A stretch of DNA of 33,916 nt from Bacteroidota bacterium (GCA_016868475.1 VGGU01000016.1:1-33916), one strand, 5' to 3'. Shown: positions 24,288-33,703, counted from the first letter of the stretch. The notes: a model not told the origin generated them from the letters alone. Program-made: numbers and translations.

Positions 24288-25817
24288 ATGAATCTTCTTT
24301 CTCCCGCCATATCCTCATTGGCCCGGATGCGTTCCTGGCGGATAGATGCATGGCGAGATAATCCATTGAATGCACAACGAGAAGTTTTACAGGACCTGGT
24401 CAGCTCAGCACAGTATACAGAATTTGGTCGTAGATATAATTTTGAATCACTCTTTAATGTTCATTCATTCAAAGAAGCTGTTCCCATTCATACCTATGAG
24501 GATCTAAAGCCCTATATCGATAGAATTGTAGCGGGTGAACAAAATATATTATGGAACACGCCTATCAATTGGTTTGCAAAAAGTAGCGGTACTACCAGCG
24601 AAAGAAGCAAGTTTATTCCAGTAAGTGAAGAGGCTTTACAGGAAGGGCATTATAAAGCTTCCAAGGATGTACTCACACTCTATTACTGTCATCGTCCAGA
24701 TTCTACCTTGTTAACCGGAAAAGCTTTGATCATTGGAGGTAGCCATACCCTGAATCCACTTAATCCGGAAGCACAGGTGGGGGATCTAAGTGCCGTGTTG
24801 TTACAAAATTCTCCTTTTTGGGGACATTGGTTTCGCACTCCTGATTTGCAAGTGGCGCTAATGGACGAATGGGAGGCAAAAATTGAAAAACTGGCTGAGC
24901 AAACAGTTTTAGAAAATGTTACTTCCATATCTGGTGTGCCGACTTGGACATTGGTATTGTTCAGAAAAATTCTTGCGATAACCGGAAAGTCAAGCATTGC
25001 AGAAGTATGGCCTTCGCTTGAACTATATCTACACGGGGGTGTTTCATTTACGCCCTATAAGCAACAATTTTCTGCCATATTGGGAAAAGAAGTGACTTAC
25101 CTGAATATGTACAATGCCAGTGAAGGATTTTTTGCTGCGCAAGATGATCCTGCTCAGGATGGAATGTTACTGTTTACAGATCATGGAATTTTTATGGAGT
25201 TTATGCCCGTTAGTGAATACGGATCCTCCAATCCAAAAACAATTGGCCTAAAAGACGTGGAAATTGGACAGCGCTATGCATTGGTGATTAGCACTAATTC
25301 AGGTCTGTGGCGTTATTTGGTAGGAGACACCATTGAGTTTGTTTCACTGCATCCCTTTCGGATTCATGTAGTAGGCCGGTTAAAACATTATATTAATGCC
25401 TTTGGCGAAGAAGTGATTGTTGACAATACGGATAATGCTATTGCAACTGCCTGTGCTCAAACGGGGGCAACTGTAGTTGATTATACGGCTGCTCCGATCT
25501 ATTTTGGAGAACACTCAAACGGTGCTCATGAATGGCTGATAGAGTTTGAACAACCGCCATCCTCATTAGCAAATTTCGCTAGCATTCTGGATCAGTCTTT
25601 ACAACAACTTAATAGTGATTACGAAGCAAAACGATATCGGAGTATTGCGTTGCGCGAACCCGTGGTTTGTCAAGTAGCAAGAGGAACCTTTGCCGCCTGG
25701 CTTAAGCAAAAGGGAAAATTAGGTGGGCAACATAAGGTTCCCCGTTTAAGTAATGATAGAACTGTTTTGGAGCAGATCTTGCAACTGAATAACCCTACTT
25801 TTGTGACAACTAATTAA
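24288..25817 (+). CDS. GH3-family acyl-adenylating enzyme
   Basis: A 509-residue member of the GH3 branch of the ANL (adenylate-forming) superfamily, known from plant auxin/jasmonate amido synthetases and common but uncharacterised in Bacteroidota. The ATP loop is SSGTTSERSK (99-108), matching SSGTTxGxxK with Glu-Arg replacing the Gly region; YNASEGFF (275-282) is the A5-like motif; SGLWRYLVGDTIEF and VGRLKHYINAFGEE complete the adenylation core. It presumably activates a carboxylic acid and joins it to an amine, but acid and acceptor are unknown. It sits between a nucleoside deaminase (25 bases) and a fabG-like gene (8 bases), pointing to one transcript. Confidence 0.92.
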   Translation: MNLLSPAISSLARMRSWRIDAWRDNPLNAQREVLQDLVSSAQYTEFGRRYNFESLFNVHSFKEAVPIHTYEDLKPYIDRIVAGEQNILWNTPINWFAKSSGTTSERSKFIPVSEEALQEGHYKASKDVLTLYYCHRPDSTLLTGKALIIGGSHTLNPLNPEAQVGDLSAVLLQNSPFWGHWFRTPDLQVALMDEWEAKIEKLAEQTVLENVTSISGVPTWTLVLFRKILAITGKSSIAEVWPSLELYLHGGVSFTPYKQQFSAILGKEVTYLNMYNASEGFFAAQDDPAQDGMLLFTDHGIFMEFMPVSEYGSSNPKTIGLKDVEIGQRYALVISTNSGLWRYLVGDTIEFVSLHPFRIHVVGRLKHYINAFGEEVIVDNTDNAIATACAQTGATVVDYTAAPIYFGEHSNGAHEWLIEFEQPPSSLANFASILDQSLQQLNSDYEAKRYRSIALREPVVCQVARGTFAAWLKQKGKLGGQHKVPRLSNDRTVLEQILQLNNPTFVTTN

Positions 25818-25825
25818 TAAAAAAG

Positions 25826-26581
25826 ATGAAACTACTCGAAAATAAAGTGGCTATCATTACAGGCGCCGCACGTGGTATTGGCGAGGGTATTGCTTTACTT
25901 TTTGCAGAACAGGGCGCGCATATTGCTTTTACCTATGTGAGTGAAGGGAGTGCTGATAGAGCAACACAATTAGCAAATCGCTTACAAGGAATGGGAGTAA
26001 AGGCAAAAGCTTGGAAAAGTAACGCGGGCGATGCGGCACAATGCGAGCAATTGGTGAGTGAGGTATTGCAAGAGTTTGGCACCATTGATATTTGTGTAAA
26101 TAATGCCGGGATCTCAAAAGATAATTTAATCATGCGTCTTACGCCTGATCAGTGGAATGAGGTTATTCAAGTTAATTTGAACAGTGTTTTTTATATGACC
26201 AAGCAAGTCATTAAACCCATGATGAAAGCACGCAAGGGGTCAATTATTAATATGAGTTCGGTAATTGGTGAAATGGGCAATGCGGGACAAAGTAGTTATG
26301 CGGCCAGCAAGGCGGGTATAATTGGGTTTACCAAATCGGTGGCAAAGGAATTAGGCAGCAGAAACATTCGTTGTAATGCAATTGCCCCAGGATTTGTAGA
26401 AACGGATATGACCAGCTATCTCAAGGAAGGAGAAGCTGGCGAAAAATACAAAGCTGGAATTCCGCTGGGACGCTTTGCCTCTGCACAGGATATAGCTAAT
26501 GTTACGCTGTTCTTAGCAAGTGATCTTTCCTCTTATGTAACAGGACAAACCATCAGCGCTTGCGGAGGACTGAATATTTGA
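25826..26581 (+). CDS. fabG: 3-oxoacyl-ACP reductase FabG-type SDR
   Basis: A 251-residue short-chain dehydrogenase. TGAARGIGEG (12-21) is the NAD(P) loop, NNAG (92-95) follows, and the catalytic set is Ser145 (NMSSVIGEMGN), Tyr158 and Lys162 (YAASK). The NMSSVIGEMGNAGQSSYAASKAGIIGFTKS block and the C-terminal end (LSSYVTGQTISACGGLNI) closely follow FabG. It reduces 3-oxoacyl-ACP to 3-hydroxyacyl-ACP with NADPH. Naming it fabG rather than a paralogous SDR rests on motif likeness only, since no other fab gene is in the window. It is the last gene of the lptB cluster. Confidence 0.88.
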   Translation: MKLLENKVAIITGAARGIGEGIALLFAEQGAHIAFTYVSEGSADRATQLANRLQGMGVKAKAWKSNAGDAAQCEQLVSEVLQEFGTIDICVNNAGISKDNLIMRLTPDQWNEVIQVNLNSVFYMTKQVIKPMMKARKGSIINMSSVIGEMGNAGQSSYAASKAGIIGFTKSVAKELGSRNIRCNAIAPGFVETDMTSYLKEGEAGEKYKAGIPLGRFASAQDIANVTLFLASDLSSYVTGQTISACGGLNI

Positions 26582-26592
26582 TCCGCGTTAAT

Positions 26593-27351
26593 TCACCGTT
26601 TTTTGAATGAGGCAATGGCTTTTTTACTTGCCTCACTTAATATTAATTTTCCGCTGATGGCGGCACGTTCAATTAGTAATTGATCCCAATGTTCCGTGTT
26701 TTGCCAGAAAACTGTTTTGAGCGCACCAAGCGCTTCCTCACTGCTATTTAACAGCTGTGTGACCAATCGATTGATGCCTTCATCCAACCCAATTGAATCC
26801 GTGTACAACTCTGCGAACAATCCTTTCTCATGGGCCCAGCTGGCACTACGCCATCCCGTTGCGTCTATTGCTAATTGAGAAAATGCAGAAAGTCCAATTT
26901 TTCGCTCTACGGCGGGTCCTACCACAAAGGGGCCAATTCCAACGGCCAGCTCGCTCAATTTCACTGCAGCGTTTTCTGTGGCCAGGGCGTAATCCACTGC
27001 TGCAGCAAGACCTACACCACCTCCCACACATTTCCCCTGAATGCGGCCCACAATAATTTTACCACAGGTGCGCATAGCATTGATCACTTCAGCAAATCCA
27101 CTGAAAAACTGCAGCCCTTCTTGTTGAGTATTCAATTGGGATAATTCATCAAATGAAGCGCCTGCGCAAAAAGCTTTTTGTCCCTGACTACGTAAAAGAA
27201 TAAGCCTGCAATCTGCGTTTGTGCCCGCTTCACGAATGGCCATTGCCAATTCTTGCAATAAGGCACCAGGTAGAGAATTGCTTTGGGGATGAAAAAATTC
27301 AATACTACAAAGTCCGTGTTGCACACTTGATTTTATATAAGCCTTTTCCAT
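26593..27351 (-). CDS. Enoyl-CoA hydratase/isomerase family protein
   Basis: A 252-residue crotonase-fold protein. The first oxyanion segment is CAGASFDEL and the second is GKCVGGGVGLAAAVDYALA; a conserved Glu lies in LSELAVGIGP (the E144 position of crotonase), while the place of the second hydratase glutamate appears to be Ala (in SQLAIDATGW), so it may be an isomerase, hydrolase or altered hydratase. It begins 9 bases after the paaZ stop, so the two share a transcript and presumably a CoA-thioester pathway such as phenylacetate breakdown (a PaaF/PaaG-like role). The exact reaction is uncertain. Confidence 0.88.
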   Translation of the reverse strand: MEKAYIKSSVQHGLCSIEFFHPQSNSLPGALLQELAMAIREAGTNADCRLILLRSQGQKAFCAGASFDELSQLNTQQEGLQFFSGFAEVINAMRTCGKIIVGRIQGKCVGGGVGLAAAVDYALATENAAVKLSELAVGIGPFVVGPAVERKIGLSAFSQLAIDATGWRSASWAHEKGLFAELYTDSIGLDEGINRLVTQLLNSSEEALGALKTVFWQNTEHWDQLLIERAAISGKLILSEASKKAIASFKKR

Positions 27352-27360
27352 AAAACCTAT

Positions 27361-29442
27361 TTAGACAGTTTGTTCTTTTTTAGCAACCATGGTCAGAATG
27401 GTGGCAATACCGGTGATCTCGTTGGTTTCATCTAAAATTTCTACTAACCATTTTACGATTCCTTTATCAATTTCATCTCCGCGTTTGGCATCGGCCGGAT
27501 TTTCCACTACTCTTTTATCTTGAATTAATTTTTCCTTACAAGTAAATCTAATTTTTATTTCACTGCCAGGATAAACGGGTTTGGTAAAGCGAAGCTCATC
27601 TATGCCATAATTTAACAGCACAGGATTTTTTTCGTAACTGTCTACAAATAATCCGGCAGCTAAACTCATGATCAGATAACCATGTGCTACTTGATTTTCA
27701 AACATGGTTCCGGAAAAATCGGTTTCGCGCAAATGCGCATAGAAGTGATCACCACTTAAATCTGCAAATTGGTCAATGTCTGTTGTGGTGATGGTTCTGG
27801 GTGCAGTAAGAAACTGATCACCGATCTGTAATTCTTCAAAATATTTTTTAAAGGGATGTTTGCCCGGATCTTTTCCTTGCGCGTGTGGCTGATAAACATT
27901 GGTGATTGCGGTAATCATTGTTGGTGATCCCTGAATGGCAGTACGTTGCAAATAATGTTTTACTCCTCTGATTCCTCCCATTTCTTCTCCTCCTCCTGCT
28001 CTTCCTGGTCCTCCGTGCACTAATAAGGGAAGAGGAGAACCATGCCCCGTACTTTCCTTTGCACAATCCCTATTTAAAATAAGTATACGTCCATGATGAG
28101 AAGCTGCTCCTAACACATACTTTTTTGCCTCGGATTCCTGATTGGTTACAATGGTGGTTACCAGACTTCCCTTTCCCATTTTACTTAGCGAAATAGCTTC
28201 TTCAATTCCCTTGTAGGGCATCAATGTGCTTATGGGTCCAAAGGCTTCAATTTCGTGGGAGGCTGTTTGTGAAAAAGGTTTTGTGTTCAATAAAAGTAGC
28301 GGGGAAATAAAGGCGCCCTTTTCCCAATCTGCATCGACCAAGTCTATGCTTTCCAAAGTTCCGTAGATCAATTGCGAACTGGCTAAGAGCTTAGTTACTT
28401 GTTCTAACACTTCTTTACGTTGCGTTTGTCCTGCCAAGCTTCCCATTCGTACTTTTTCATGAAGTGGAGAACCAATTACGGTTTGTGACAGTGCTTTTTG
28501 TAACGATGTAGCCATGGCTTCAAGATGACGCTCGGGTACAAAAATTCTTCGTACTCCTGTACATCGCTGACCTGCTTTGAGAGTCATTTCTTTGCGCACT
28601 TCCTTTACAAATAAATCCCATTCCGGATCATCGGGTTGAACAGATTCGCCTAAAACAATACAGTTTAGACTGTCTGCTTCCATGGTGAAGGGTACGTTAT
28701 TGGCTAGGATTGCAGGTGTTTTCTTGAGTAACGCTCCTGTATGCGCGCTTCCTGTAAAGGTTACTATATCCTGGCTGTCTGTCCAATCCAGCAAGTTGCC
28801 CGCACTACCACAAATTAACTGCAGAGAGCCGGCAGGAAAAAGATTACTTGCTATAATTTCTTTGAATACCGCTTCTGTTAAATAAGAGGTTACAGTAGCA
28901 GGTTTTACAATGGCGGGTACTCCCGCTAATAAATTAACAGCAATTTTTTCAAGCATTCCCCAAACAGGAAAGTTGAATGCATTGATATGAATAGCCACTC
29001 CTTCTTTGGGAACAAGTAAGTGTGTTCCCATAAATGTGTGCTGTTTACCAAGGTTGTGTGATTCCCCGTCAATACAAAAGGTTTCATTGGGAAAACGCTT
29101 GCGTAATGAGGCATTTGCAAATAAATTTCCAATTCCTCCCTCAATGTCTACCCAACTATCTGCCTTGGTTGCGCCGGTTTTGTAGCTCAGGGAATAAAAA
29201 GCAGGCAAATGTTTTTGCAAATGAAGAGCCAAGGCCTTCAGACGCAGACCCCGTTCATGAAAAGTGAGAGAACGCAGGGCCGGGTTACCCGTATTACGGG
29301 CGTATTCAATCATTGATTTAAAATCAATGCCTTTTGTACTGGTAGAGGCAATTGGATGGCCAGTTACTGCATCGGTCAATATTTGTCCGGTTTCAGTACC
29401 ACTAACCCATTGGCCCCGGACATAATGTTCAAGTAATTTCAT
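27361..29442 (-). CDS. paaZ: Bifunctional ring-opening protein PaaZ (aldehyde dehydrogenase + oxepin-CoA hydrolase)
   Basis: A 693-residue fusion. Residues 1 to about 520 are an NAD(P)-aldehyde dehydrogenase with Glu255 (TMEADS) and nucleophile Cys294 (GQRCTG); residues about 530-693 are a MaoC-type (R)-hydratase with Asp561 and His566 in DLSGDH, followed by [13 protein letters not shown]. These residues fall at almost exactly the positions known for E. coli PaaZ (681 residues). PaaZ opens the oxepin-CoA ring and oxidises the semialdehyde in the phenylacetyl-CoA pathway. Only an enoyl-CoA hydratase accompanies it; paaABCDE, paaK and paaJ are not in the window. The start at 29442 ([12 protein letters not shown]) matches the family N terminus. 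Confidence 0.93.
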   Translation of the reverse strand: MKLLEHYVRGQWVSGTETGQILTDAVTGHPIASTSTKGIDFKSMIEYARNTGNPALRSLTFHERGLRLKALALHLQKHLPAFYSLSYKTGATKADSWVDIEGGIGNLFANASLRKRFPNETFCIDGESHNLGKQHTFMGTHLLVPKEGVAIHINAFNFPVWGMLEKIAVNLLAGVPAIVKPATVTSYLTEAVFKEIIASNLFPAGSLQLICGSAGNLLDWTDSQDIVTFTGSAHTGALLKKTPAILANNVPFTMEADSLNCIVLGESVQPDDPEWDLFVKEVRKEMTLKAGQRCTGVRRIFVPERHLEAMATSLQKALSQTVIGSPLHEKVRMGSLAGQTQRKEVLEQVTKLLASSQLIYGTLESIDLVDADWEKGAFISPLLLLNTKPFSQTASHEIEAFGPISTLMPYKGIEEAISLSKMGKGSLVTTIVTNQESEAKKYVLGAASHHGRILILNRDCAKESTGHGSPLPLLVHGGPGRAGGGEEMGGIRGVKHYLQRTAIQGSPTMITAITNVYQPHAQGKDPGKHPFKKYFEELQIGDQFLTAPRTITTTDIDQFADLSGDHFYAHLRETDFSGTMFENQVAHGYLIMSLAAGLFVDSYEKNPVLLNYGIDELRFTKPVYPGSEIKIRFTCKEKLIQDKRVVENPADAKRGDEIDKGIVKWLVEILDETNEITGIATILTMVAKKEQTV

Positions 29443-29492
29443 AGGGAAAGCTTGCTTAACGAAGTTACCGTTTCTAATCTTGAAATCACGCG

Positions 29493-29500
29493 TACCTTTG
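29493..29500 (+). promoter_or_regulatory. -7 promoter element of the His-rich lipoprotein gene
   Basis: TACCTTTG matches TAnnTTTG and ends 18 bases before the ATG at 29519, in the 76-base gap shared with the divergent paaZ. The nearest TTG upstream (29480-29482) is too close, so only the -7 element is supported. Confidence 0.45.
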
Positions 29501-29518
29501 CTTTTACAATATTAATCT

Positions 29519-29998
29519 ATGAGATCAACTTTACTTGTATTATTGACCATGTCAGTTGTTTTATTAGGGTGCCAGTCTACGGCTGAACATCAGCATGAGG
29601 GGCATGGTGATCATAGCAAAATGAACACACCTAAAACACCAGCGGATAGCTTATATAAGCAAGTCATGGATATTCATGACCAGGTAATGCCCAAATTAGG
29701 TAAGATTCGCGGGGCAAAAAATCGCGCCCAACAAATGCTAGATTCGCTCAGCAAGCTGTCTGTGCGGCAAGCCAAAGAATTGGCTACATATAAACAGGAT
29801 GTAGAATCACTGATCAATAGTCTTGATTACGCTGATTTTGCAATGGATAAATGGATGGTTGAATTTAATATGGACTCTGCCAAGGACAATCAGGAGTTAC
29901 GCGTGGCTTATCTCAAGGCTGAACTGGATAAAGTGTCCAATGTTAAAAAGGCCATCTTGAGTAGTTTGTCCATGGCAGACAGCCTCATTAAAAAGTAA
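29519..29998 (+). CDS. His-rich, coiled-coil lipoprotein
   Basis: A 159-residue lipoprotein: signal MRSTLLVLLTMSVVLLGC with Cys18 as the acylation site. Right after it comes a histidine-rich segment EHQHEGHGDHSKM (His24, 26, 29, 32), a likely metal-binding patch. The rest is alpha-helical with heptad character (DSLYKQVMDIHDQVMPKLGKIRGAKNRAQ and a second helix with VESLINSLDYADFAMDKWM). Relatives in Bacteroidota are sometimes labelled viral A-type inclusion protein, which says nothing about function. It is followed after 27 bases by the EEP-family gene, probably on the same transcript. Confidence 0.85.
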   Translation: MRSTLLVLLTMSVVLLGCQSTAEHQHEGHGDHSKMNTPKTPADSLYKQVMDIHDQVMPKLGKIRGAKNRAQQMLDSLSKLSVRQAKELATYKQDVESLINSLDYADFAMDKWMVEFNMDSAKDNQELRVAYLKAELDKVSNVKKAILSSLSMADSLIKK

Positions 29999-30025
29999 AG
30001 AAATTCCTTTTCTTATATTGCAGTA

Positions 30026-31150
30026 ATGGCAAGCCGGCTTAGACTTTTTACCAAGCGTTTCTTCATCTATCTCAACTGGCTGGTGGTTTTACTATTCCTA
30101 CTGTCCTGCATGATCCCTCTTTTACACCCACAACAATGGTGGTGGGTATCGATGCTGGGACTTAGTTTTCCTATTTTATTACTGCTAGTGATAGGCTTTT
30201 TCTTTGGCTGGTTGTTGCTGTTAAAGTTCAAACTCATATATATTTCATTACTGGCCTTGCTAATGGGATATAAAAGCATTGCTGTTTTTATAGGGTTTAA
30301 TGCTCCGGCTGCTTTTACCATAGAAAAGCAATCCGGCACCATTCGGGTGGTTAGTTGGAACGTGGCACGCTTCATTGAACTAGCTCGTAACAACAATGAC
30401 GGTAGTCACACACGTAAAAAAATGTTGGCTTTGCTAAAAGCGCAAGAGGCCGATATCCTTTGTTTACAAGAATTTCATACTTCCGAAAATCCTGGGTTCT
30501 ATAATAATATTAGTACTATACGAGAGAAATTAGGGTTCGCCTACCATTATTTCCCCTATGATAAGGATGGAGACAGGAACTACTATAGTTCTGTTATTTT
30601 CTCCCGTTTCCCAATAGTGGATAGCGCATTATTACGATTTCCCAGACCTTCCCAGCCCGAAGCATTAGTGCAAGCAGATATACAGATCAACAAGGACACT
30701 ATTCGTGTATTTACCACGCACTTACAGTCTCAACGATTTGATAAAGCAGATTATACCCGAATGCAAAAAATTAAAAGTCGGGAGGATAGTTTGGTTTATC
30801 ATTCTATTCCCATTCTGGCCAAACTCAAAAGAGCCATAGTTATTCGTAGCCTACAGGCAGACATCATTGATGAAGTGCGAAATAACTCGCCCTATCCGGT
30901 TCTTTTTACAGGAGACCTCAACGATGTGCCCAATTCTTATACTTATTTTAAGGTGAGGGGGGATATGCGCGATGCTTTCTTAGAAAAAGGCTATGGTCTT
31001 GGCAGCACTTTTCTTGGATTATCACCCACGCTTCGAATTGATTATATTTTCACGGATCCAAGTTTGGCAGTGACGCAATATAAACGTGAAAAGAAAAATT
31101 ATTCAGATCATTACATGTTGGTTGCCGATTTGCAACTGAACTATCCGTAA
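30026..31150 (+). CDS. Membrane-anchored endonuclease/exonuclease/phosphatase (EEP) family protein
   Basis: A 374-residue protein with three N-terminal membrane helices (about residues 12-90) and an EEP domain from about residue 108. Active-site motifs are in order: VVSWNVARF (Asn), CLQEFH (Glu metal ligand), TTHLQS, GDLND (Asp/Asn), RIDYIF (Asp) and SDHYMLVADL (Asp-His). The family includes DNases, inositol phosphatases and sphingomyelinases; the membrane anchor and lack of DNA-binding features suggest a phosphodiester or lipid substrate on the outer face, but this is inference. It ends 24 bases before cysS. Confidence 0.92.
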   Translation: MASRLRLFTKRFFIYLNWLVVLLFLLSCMIPLLHPQQWWWVSMLGLSFPILLLLVIGFFFGWLLLLKFKLIYISLLALLMGYKSIAVFIGFNAPAAFTIEKQSGTIRVVSWNVARFIELARNNNDGSHTRKKMLALLKAQEADILCLQEFHTSENPGFYNNISTIREKLGFAYHYFPYDKDGDRNYYSSVIFSRFPIVDSALLRFPRPSQPEALVQADIQINKDTIRVFTTHLQSQRFDKADYTRMQKIKSREDSLVYHSIPILAKLKRAIVIRSLQADIIDEVRNNSPYPVLFTGDLNDVPNSYTYFKVRGDMRDAFLEKGYGLGSTFLGLSPTLRIDYIFTDPSLAVTQYKREKKNYSDHYMLVADLQLNYP

Positions 31151-31162
31151 TGATATTTTGTT

Positions 31163-31170
31163 CATCTTTG
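31163..31170 (+). promoter_or_regulatory. Possible -7 element of cysS
   Basis: CATCTTTG differs from TAnnTTTG at the first base and is followed by cagc and the cysS ATG, the same 4-base spacing seen at rlmD, lptB and the rhomboid. It is listed for the spacing match; on sequence alone it would be weak. Confidence 0.3.
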
Positions 31171-31174
31171 CAGC

Positions 31175-32677
31175 ATGCAGTCCCTCCATATTTATAATTC
31201 GCTGACTCGACAAAAAGAAAAGTTTGTTCCACTGGTGCCAGGACATGTGGGCATGTACGTTTGTGGACCTACGGTGAGCGGGGAGAGTCATTTAGGACAT
31301 GCAAGACCTTATATAACATTTGATGTAGTTTACCGGTATTTACAGCACCTGGGATATAAAGTACGTTACGTTCGGAACATTACAGACGCCGGACACTTTG
31401 AAGAAGAGGGAAGAAACGCCACTGATAAAATTACCGAGAAAGCACAGTTGGAAAGACTGGAGCCCATGGAGTTGGTTCAGAAGTATACCCATCTTTTCCA
31501 TTGGGCTATGGAGCAGTTTAATACGCTGCCTCCCTCCATTGAGCCAACCGCCACAGGGCATATCATTGAGCAGATTACCATGATTGAAGAAATCATAAAA
31601 GCAGGTTATGCGTATGAGGTCAATGGCTCTGTTTACTTTGATGTAAAAAAATATGCTTCCAATTATGAGTATGGTAAGCTAAGTGGACGAGTTATTGATG
31701 AACTACTCACTACAACTCGCGAATTGGAAGGGCAGGAAGAAAAAAGAGATCGTGCTGATTTTGCTTTATGGAAAGCGGCGGCTCCCGAACATATTATGCG
31801 TTGGAAAAGTCCTTGGGGAGTAGGGTATCCAGGTTGGCATATTGAATGCTCGGCCATGGCTACAAAATACTTGGGAGGGCAATTTGATATTCATGGAGGA
31901 GGTATGGACTTATTGTTTCCGCACCATGAAAGTGAAATTGCACAAAGCACTATTTGCAACCATCAGGCTCCGGTTTGTTATTGGATGCACAATAATATGA
32001 TCACCATCAACGGTAGAAAGATGGGGAAGAGTTATAATAATGTAATTAAGTTAACAGAACTCTTTAGTGGGCAGCATTCTTTGTTAACAAAGGCCTTTCA
32101 TCCGATGACCATTCGCTTCTTTATTTTACAAACGCATTATAGCAGCACCCTTGACTTTAGTAACGAAGCATTATTGGCTGCGGAAAAAGGATTGAAGCGA
32201 TTGATGGATGCCGTGGAAAGTTTTTATAAAATAGATCCCATACTGGTTGGTGCAAATGAAATAGGTGCCGATCCAAATTTGGAAGCAAAAGTCAATGAGT
32301 GGTTAGCGCAATTACCAATTTTAATGAATGACGATTTCAGTACAGCGCGTGTACTGGCCACGATCTTTGAACTGGTTCCCGTGCTGAATTCCATCAAAGA
32401 TGGAATTACTCCGGCCGGTGCTTTATCTGCTTCTACCATTTTGCAAACGCAAGCCACCCTGCGCTTATGGCTGGAAACTATTTTAGGGCTAAAATCGGTA
32501 CAAGCTGCTGATCAGGAAAAACTGCAGGGTGTTATGGAGCTATTGATCGATATTAGAAAAGAAGCAAAGGGCAGACGTGATTTCATGACTGCTGATAAGA
32601 TCCGCGATAGGCTTGCTGTTTTAGGCATTCAACTCAAAGATGAGAAAGGGGGTGGAATGAGTTGGACGCATGAATAG
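31175..32677 (+). CDS. cysS: Cysteinyl-tRNA synthetase
   Basis: A 500-residue class I aminoacyl-tRNA synthetase. The catalytic domain has YVCGPTV with zinc ligand Cys30, HLGH (39-42) as the HIGH motif, GWHIECSAMA and FPHHESEIAQ with further zinc ligands, and KMGKS (282-286) in place of the textbook KMSKS. A helical DALR-type C-terminal domain ends with the tRNA-binding tail. It charges tRNA-Cys. An insertion follows KMGKS (ELFSGQHSLLTKAFHPMTIR), as in other Bacteroidota CysRS that I recall. It is followed immediately by a good intrinsic terminator. Confidence 0.98.
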   Translation: MQSLHIYNSLTRQKEKFVPLVPGHVGMYVCGPTVSGESHLGHARPYITFDVVYRYLQHLGYKVRYVRNITDAGHFEEEGRNATDKITEKAQLERLEPMELVQKYTHLFHWAMEQFNTLPPSIEPTATGHIIEQITMIEEIIKAGYAYEVNGSVYFDVKKYASNYEYGKLSGRVIDELLTTTRELEGQEEKRDRADFALWKAAAPEHIMRWKSPWGVGYPGWHIECSAMATKYLGGQFDIHGGGMDLLFPHHESEIAQSTICNHQAPVCYWMHNNMITINGRKMGKSYNNVIKLTELFSGQHSLLTKAFHPMTIRFFILQTHYSSTLDFSNEALLAAEKGLKRLMDAVESFYKIDPILVGANEIGADPNLEAKVNEWLAQLPILMNDDFSTARVLATIFELVPVLNSIKDGITPAGALSASTILQTQATLRLWLETILGLKSVQAADQEKLQGVMELLIDIRKEAKGRRDFMTADKIRDRLAVLGIQLKDEKGGGMSWTHE

Positions 32678-32705
32678 ACTCTTATAATGTAAAGGGTCTT
32701 TTTTT
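32677..32705 (+). terminator. Intrinsic terminator of cysS
   Basis: GACTCTT (32677-32683) pairs with AAGGGTC (32692-32698) through 7 bp including one G-U, loop of 8 bases, followed at once by TTTTTTT (32699-32705). The stem starts at the last base of the cysS stop and overlaps the end of the convergent YitT-family gene. Confidence 0.7.
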
Positions 32706-33659
32706 AATCAATCCTCCTTTGATTTCTTTAACCGGGTTCATCACTACAAAGGCATCGGGAGCAATTTTTTCAATTTCAGTTTTGAGTTTTCCAATTTCAA
32801 GTCTGGTAATTACGGTGTAAATTATTTCAACTTCGCGAGTTCCACCTCTTTTCCCATATCCGCTCTTACCTTCATAAACAGTTACGCCTCTGCCCATTGT
32901 ACGAGTTATCATATCTAGCATCTCTTGCCTATGTGAAGTAATAATGGTTACCCCAATGTATTCCTCGATTCCCTCTACTACAAAATCCAACATTCGGGAG
33001 GCTACCATGTAAGTGATTATTGAGTACAGTGCTGTTTCTACGCTCAACAAATAGGCCGCCAGCGAAAAAATAATGCAATTGATAGCTAGTACAATGTCTC
33101 CGATGGTAATACTTGCCTTGCGACTTAAGTAAATGGCTAATACCTCTGTTCCGTCAATCACAGATCCTCCACGTATGGCTAGCCCAATTCCCGCACCCAG
33201 AAACATGCCTCCAAAAACAGCAATCAGCACTTTCTCATTGGTTACCATTGGGAAATTGACAAGAGCAAGGCACAAGGACAATCCTGTTATTGCCATAGTG
33301 GTTTTTGCAGCAAAGGGTAGCCCCATGATTTGGTAGCCTAAAAAAACGAATGGAATATTAACTAGTAAAATAATTTGCCATAGGGGCACCCCGCTTAGTG
33401 AAGTGATAAGAAGCGAAATCCCGGTTGCACCTCCATCAATAAATTGATTAGCCAGTAAAAAACCTTTTAAACCAAATCCCGCTGCAAATATTCCTGCCGT
33501 AATTAATAAAAAATCTTTGAAAAAATTTTTTAAAATAATTTTTTGAATTCGATAAAGTTTTGCTTTTGTGTATCGAGATTGACTGATTTGTTCAGCAAAA
33601 AGATCAAGTCGAAATTGGTAGATGATTTTTTGAATAAAAGTTTTGAGCTTAAACGCCAT
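32682..33659 (-). CDS. YitT family membrane protein (DUF161 + DUF2179)
   Basis: A 325-residue protein with a basic N-terminal stretch of about 45 residues, five to six membrane helices (residues about 50-225, including AIRGGSVIDGTEVLAIYLSRK, typical of the YitT core), and a C-terminal cytoplasmic DUF2179 domain (EEYIGVTIITSHRQEMLDMITRTMGRGVTVYEG). The family is widespread in Firmicutes and Bacteroidota and its transport role is unproven. The start ATG at 33659 is 44 bases downstream of the previous minus-strand gene. Confidence 0.93.
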   Translation of the reverse strand: MAFKLKTFIQKIIYQFRLDLFAEQISQSRYTKAKLYRIQKIILKNFFKDFLLITAGIFAAGFGLKGFLLANQFIDGGATGISLLITSLSGVPLWQIILLVNIPFVFLGYQIMGLPFAAKTTMAITGLSLCLALVNFPMVTNEKVLIAVFGGMFLGAGIGLAIRGGSVIDGTEVLAIYLSRKASITIGDIVLAINCIIFSLAAYLLSVETALYSIITYMVASRMLDFVVEGIEEYIGVTIITSHRQEMLDMITRTMGRGVTVYEGKSGYGKRGGTREVEIIYTVITRLEIGKLKTEIEKIAPDAFVVMNPVKEIKGGLIKKRPFTL

Positions 33660-33703
33660 TGTAAGTAGGTTCTGTCAATAAATTTACATCTAATTAGTGC
33701 TTG

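Noticed and set aside
32018-32032. KMGKS instead of KMSKS in CysRS
   Set aside because: Gly at this place is tolerated in class I synthetases and, as far as I recall, common in Bacteroidota CysRS, so it is not evidence of inactivity.
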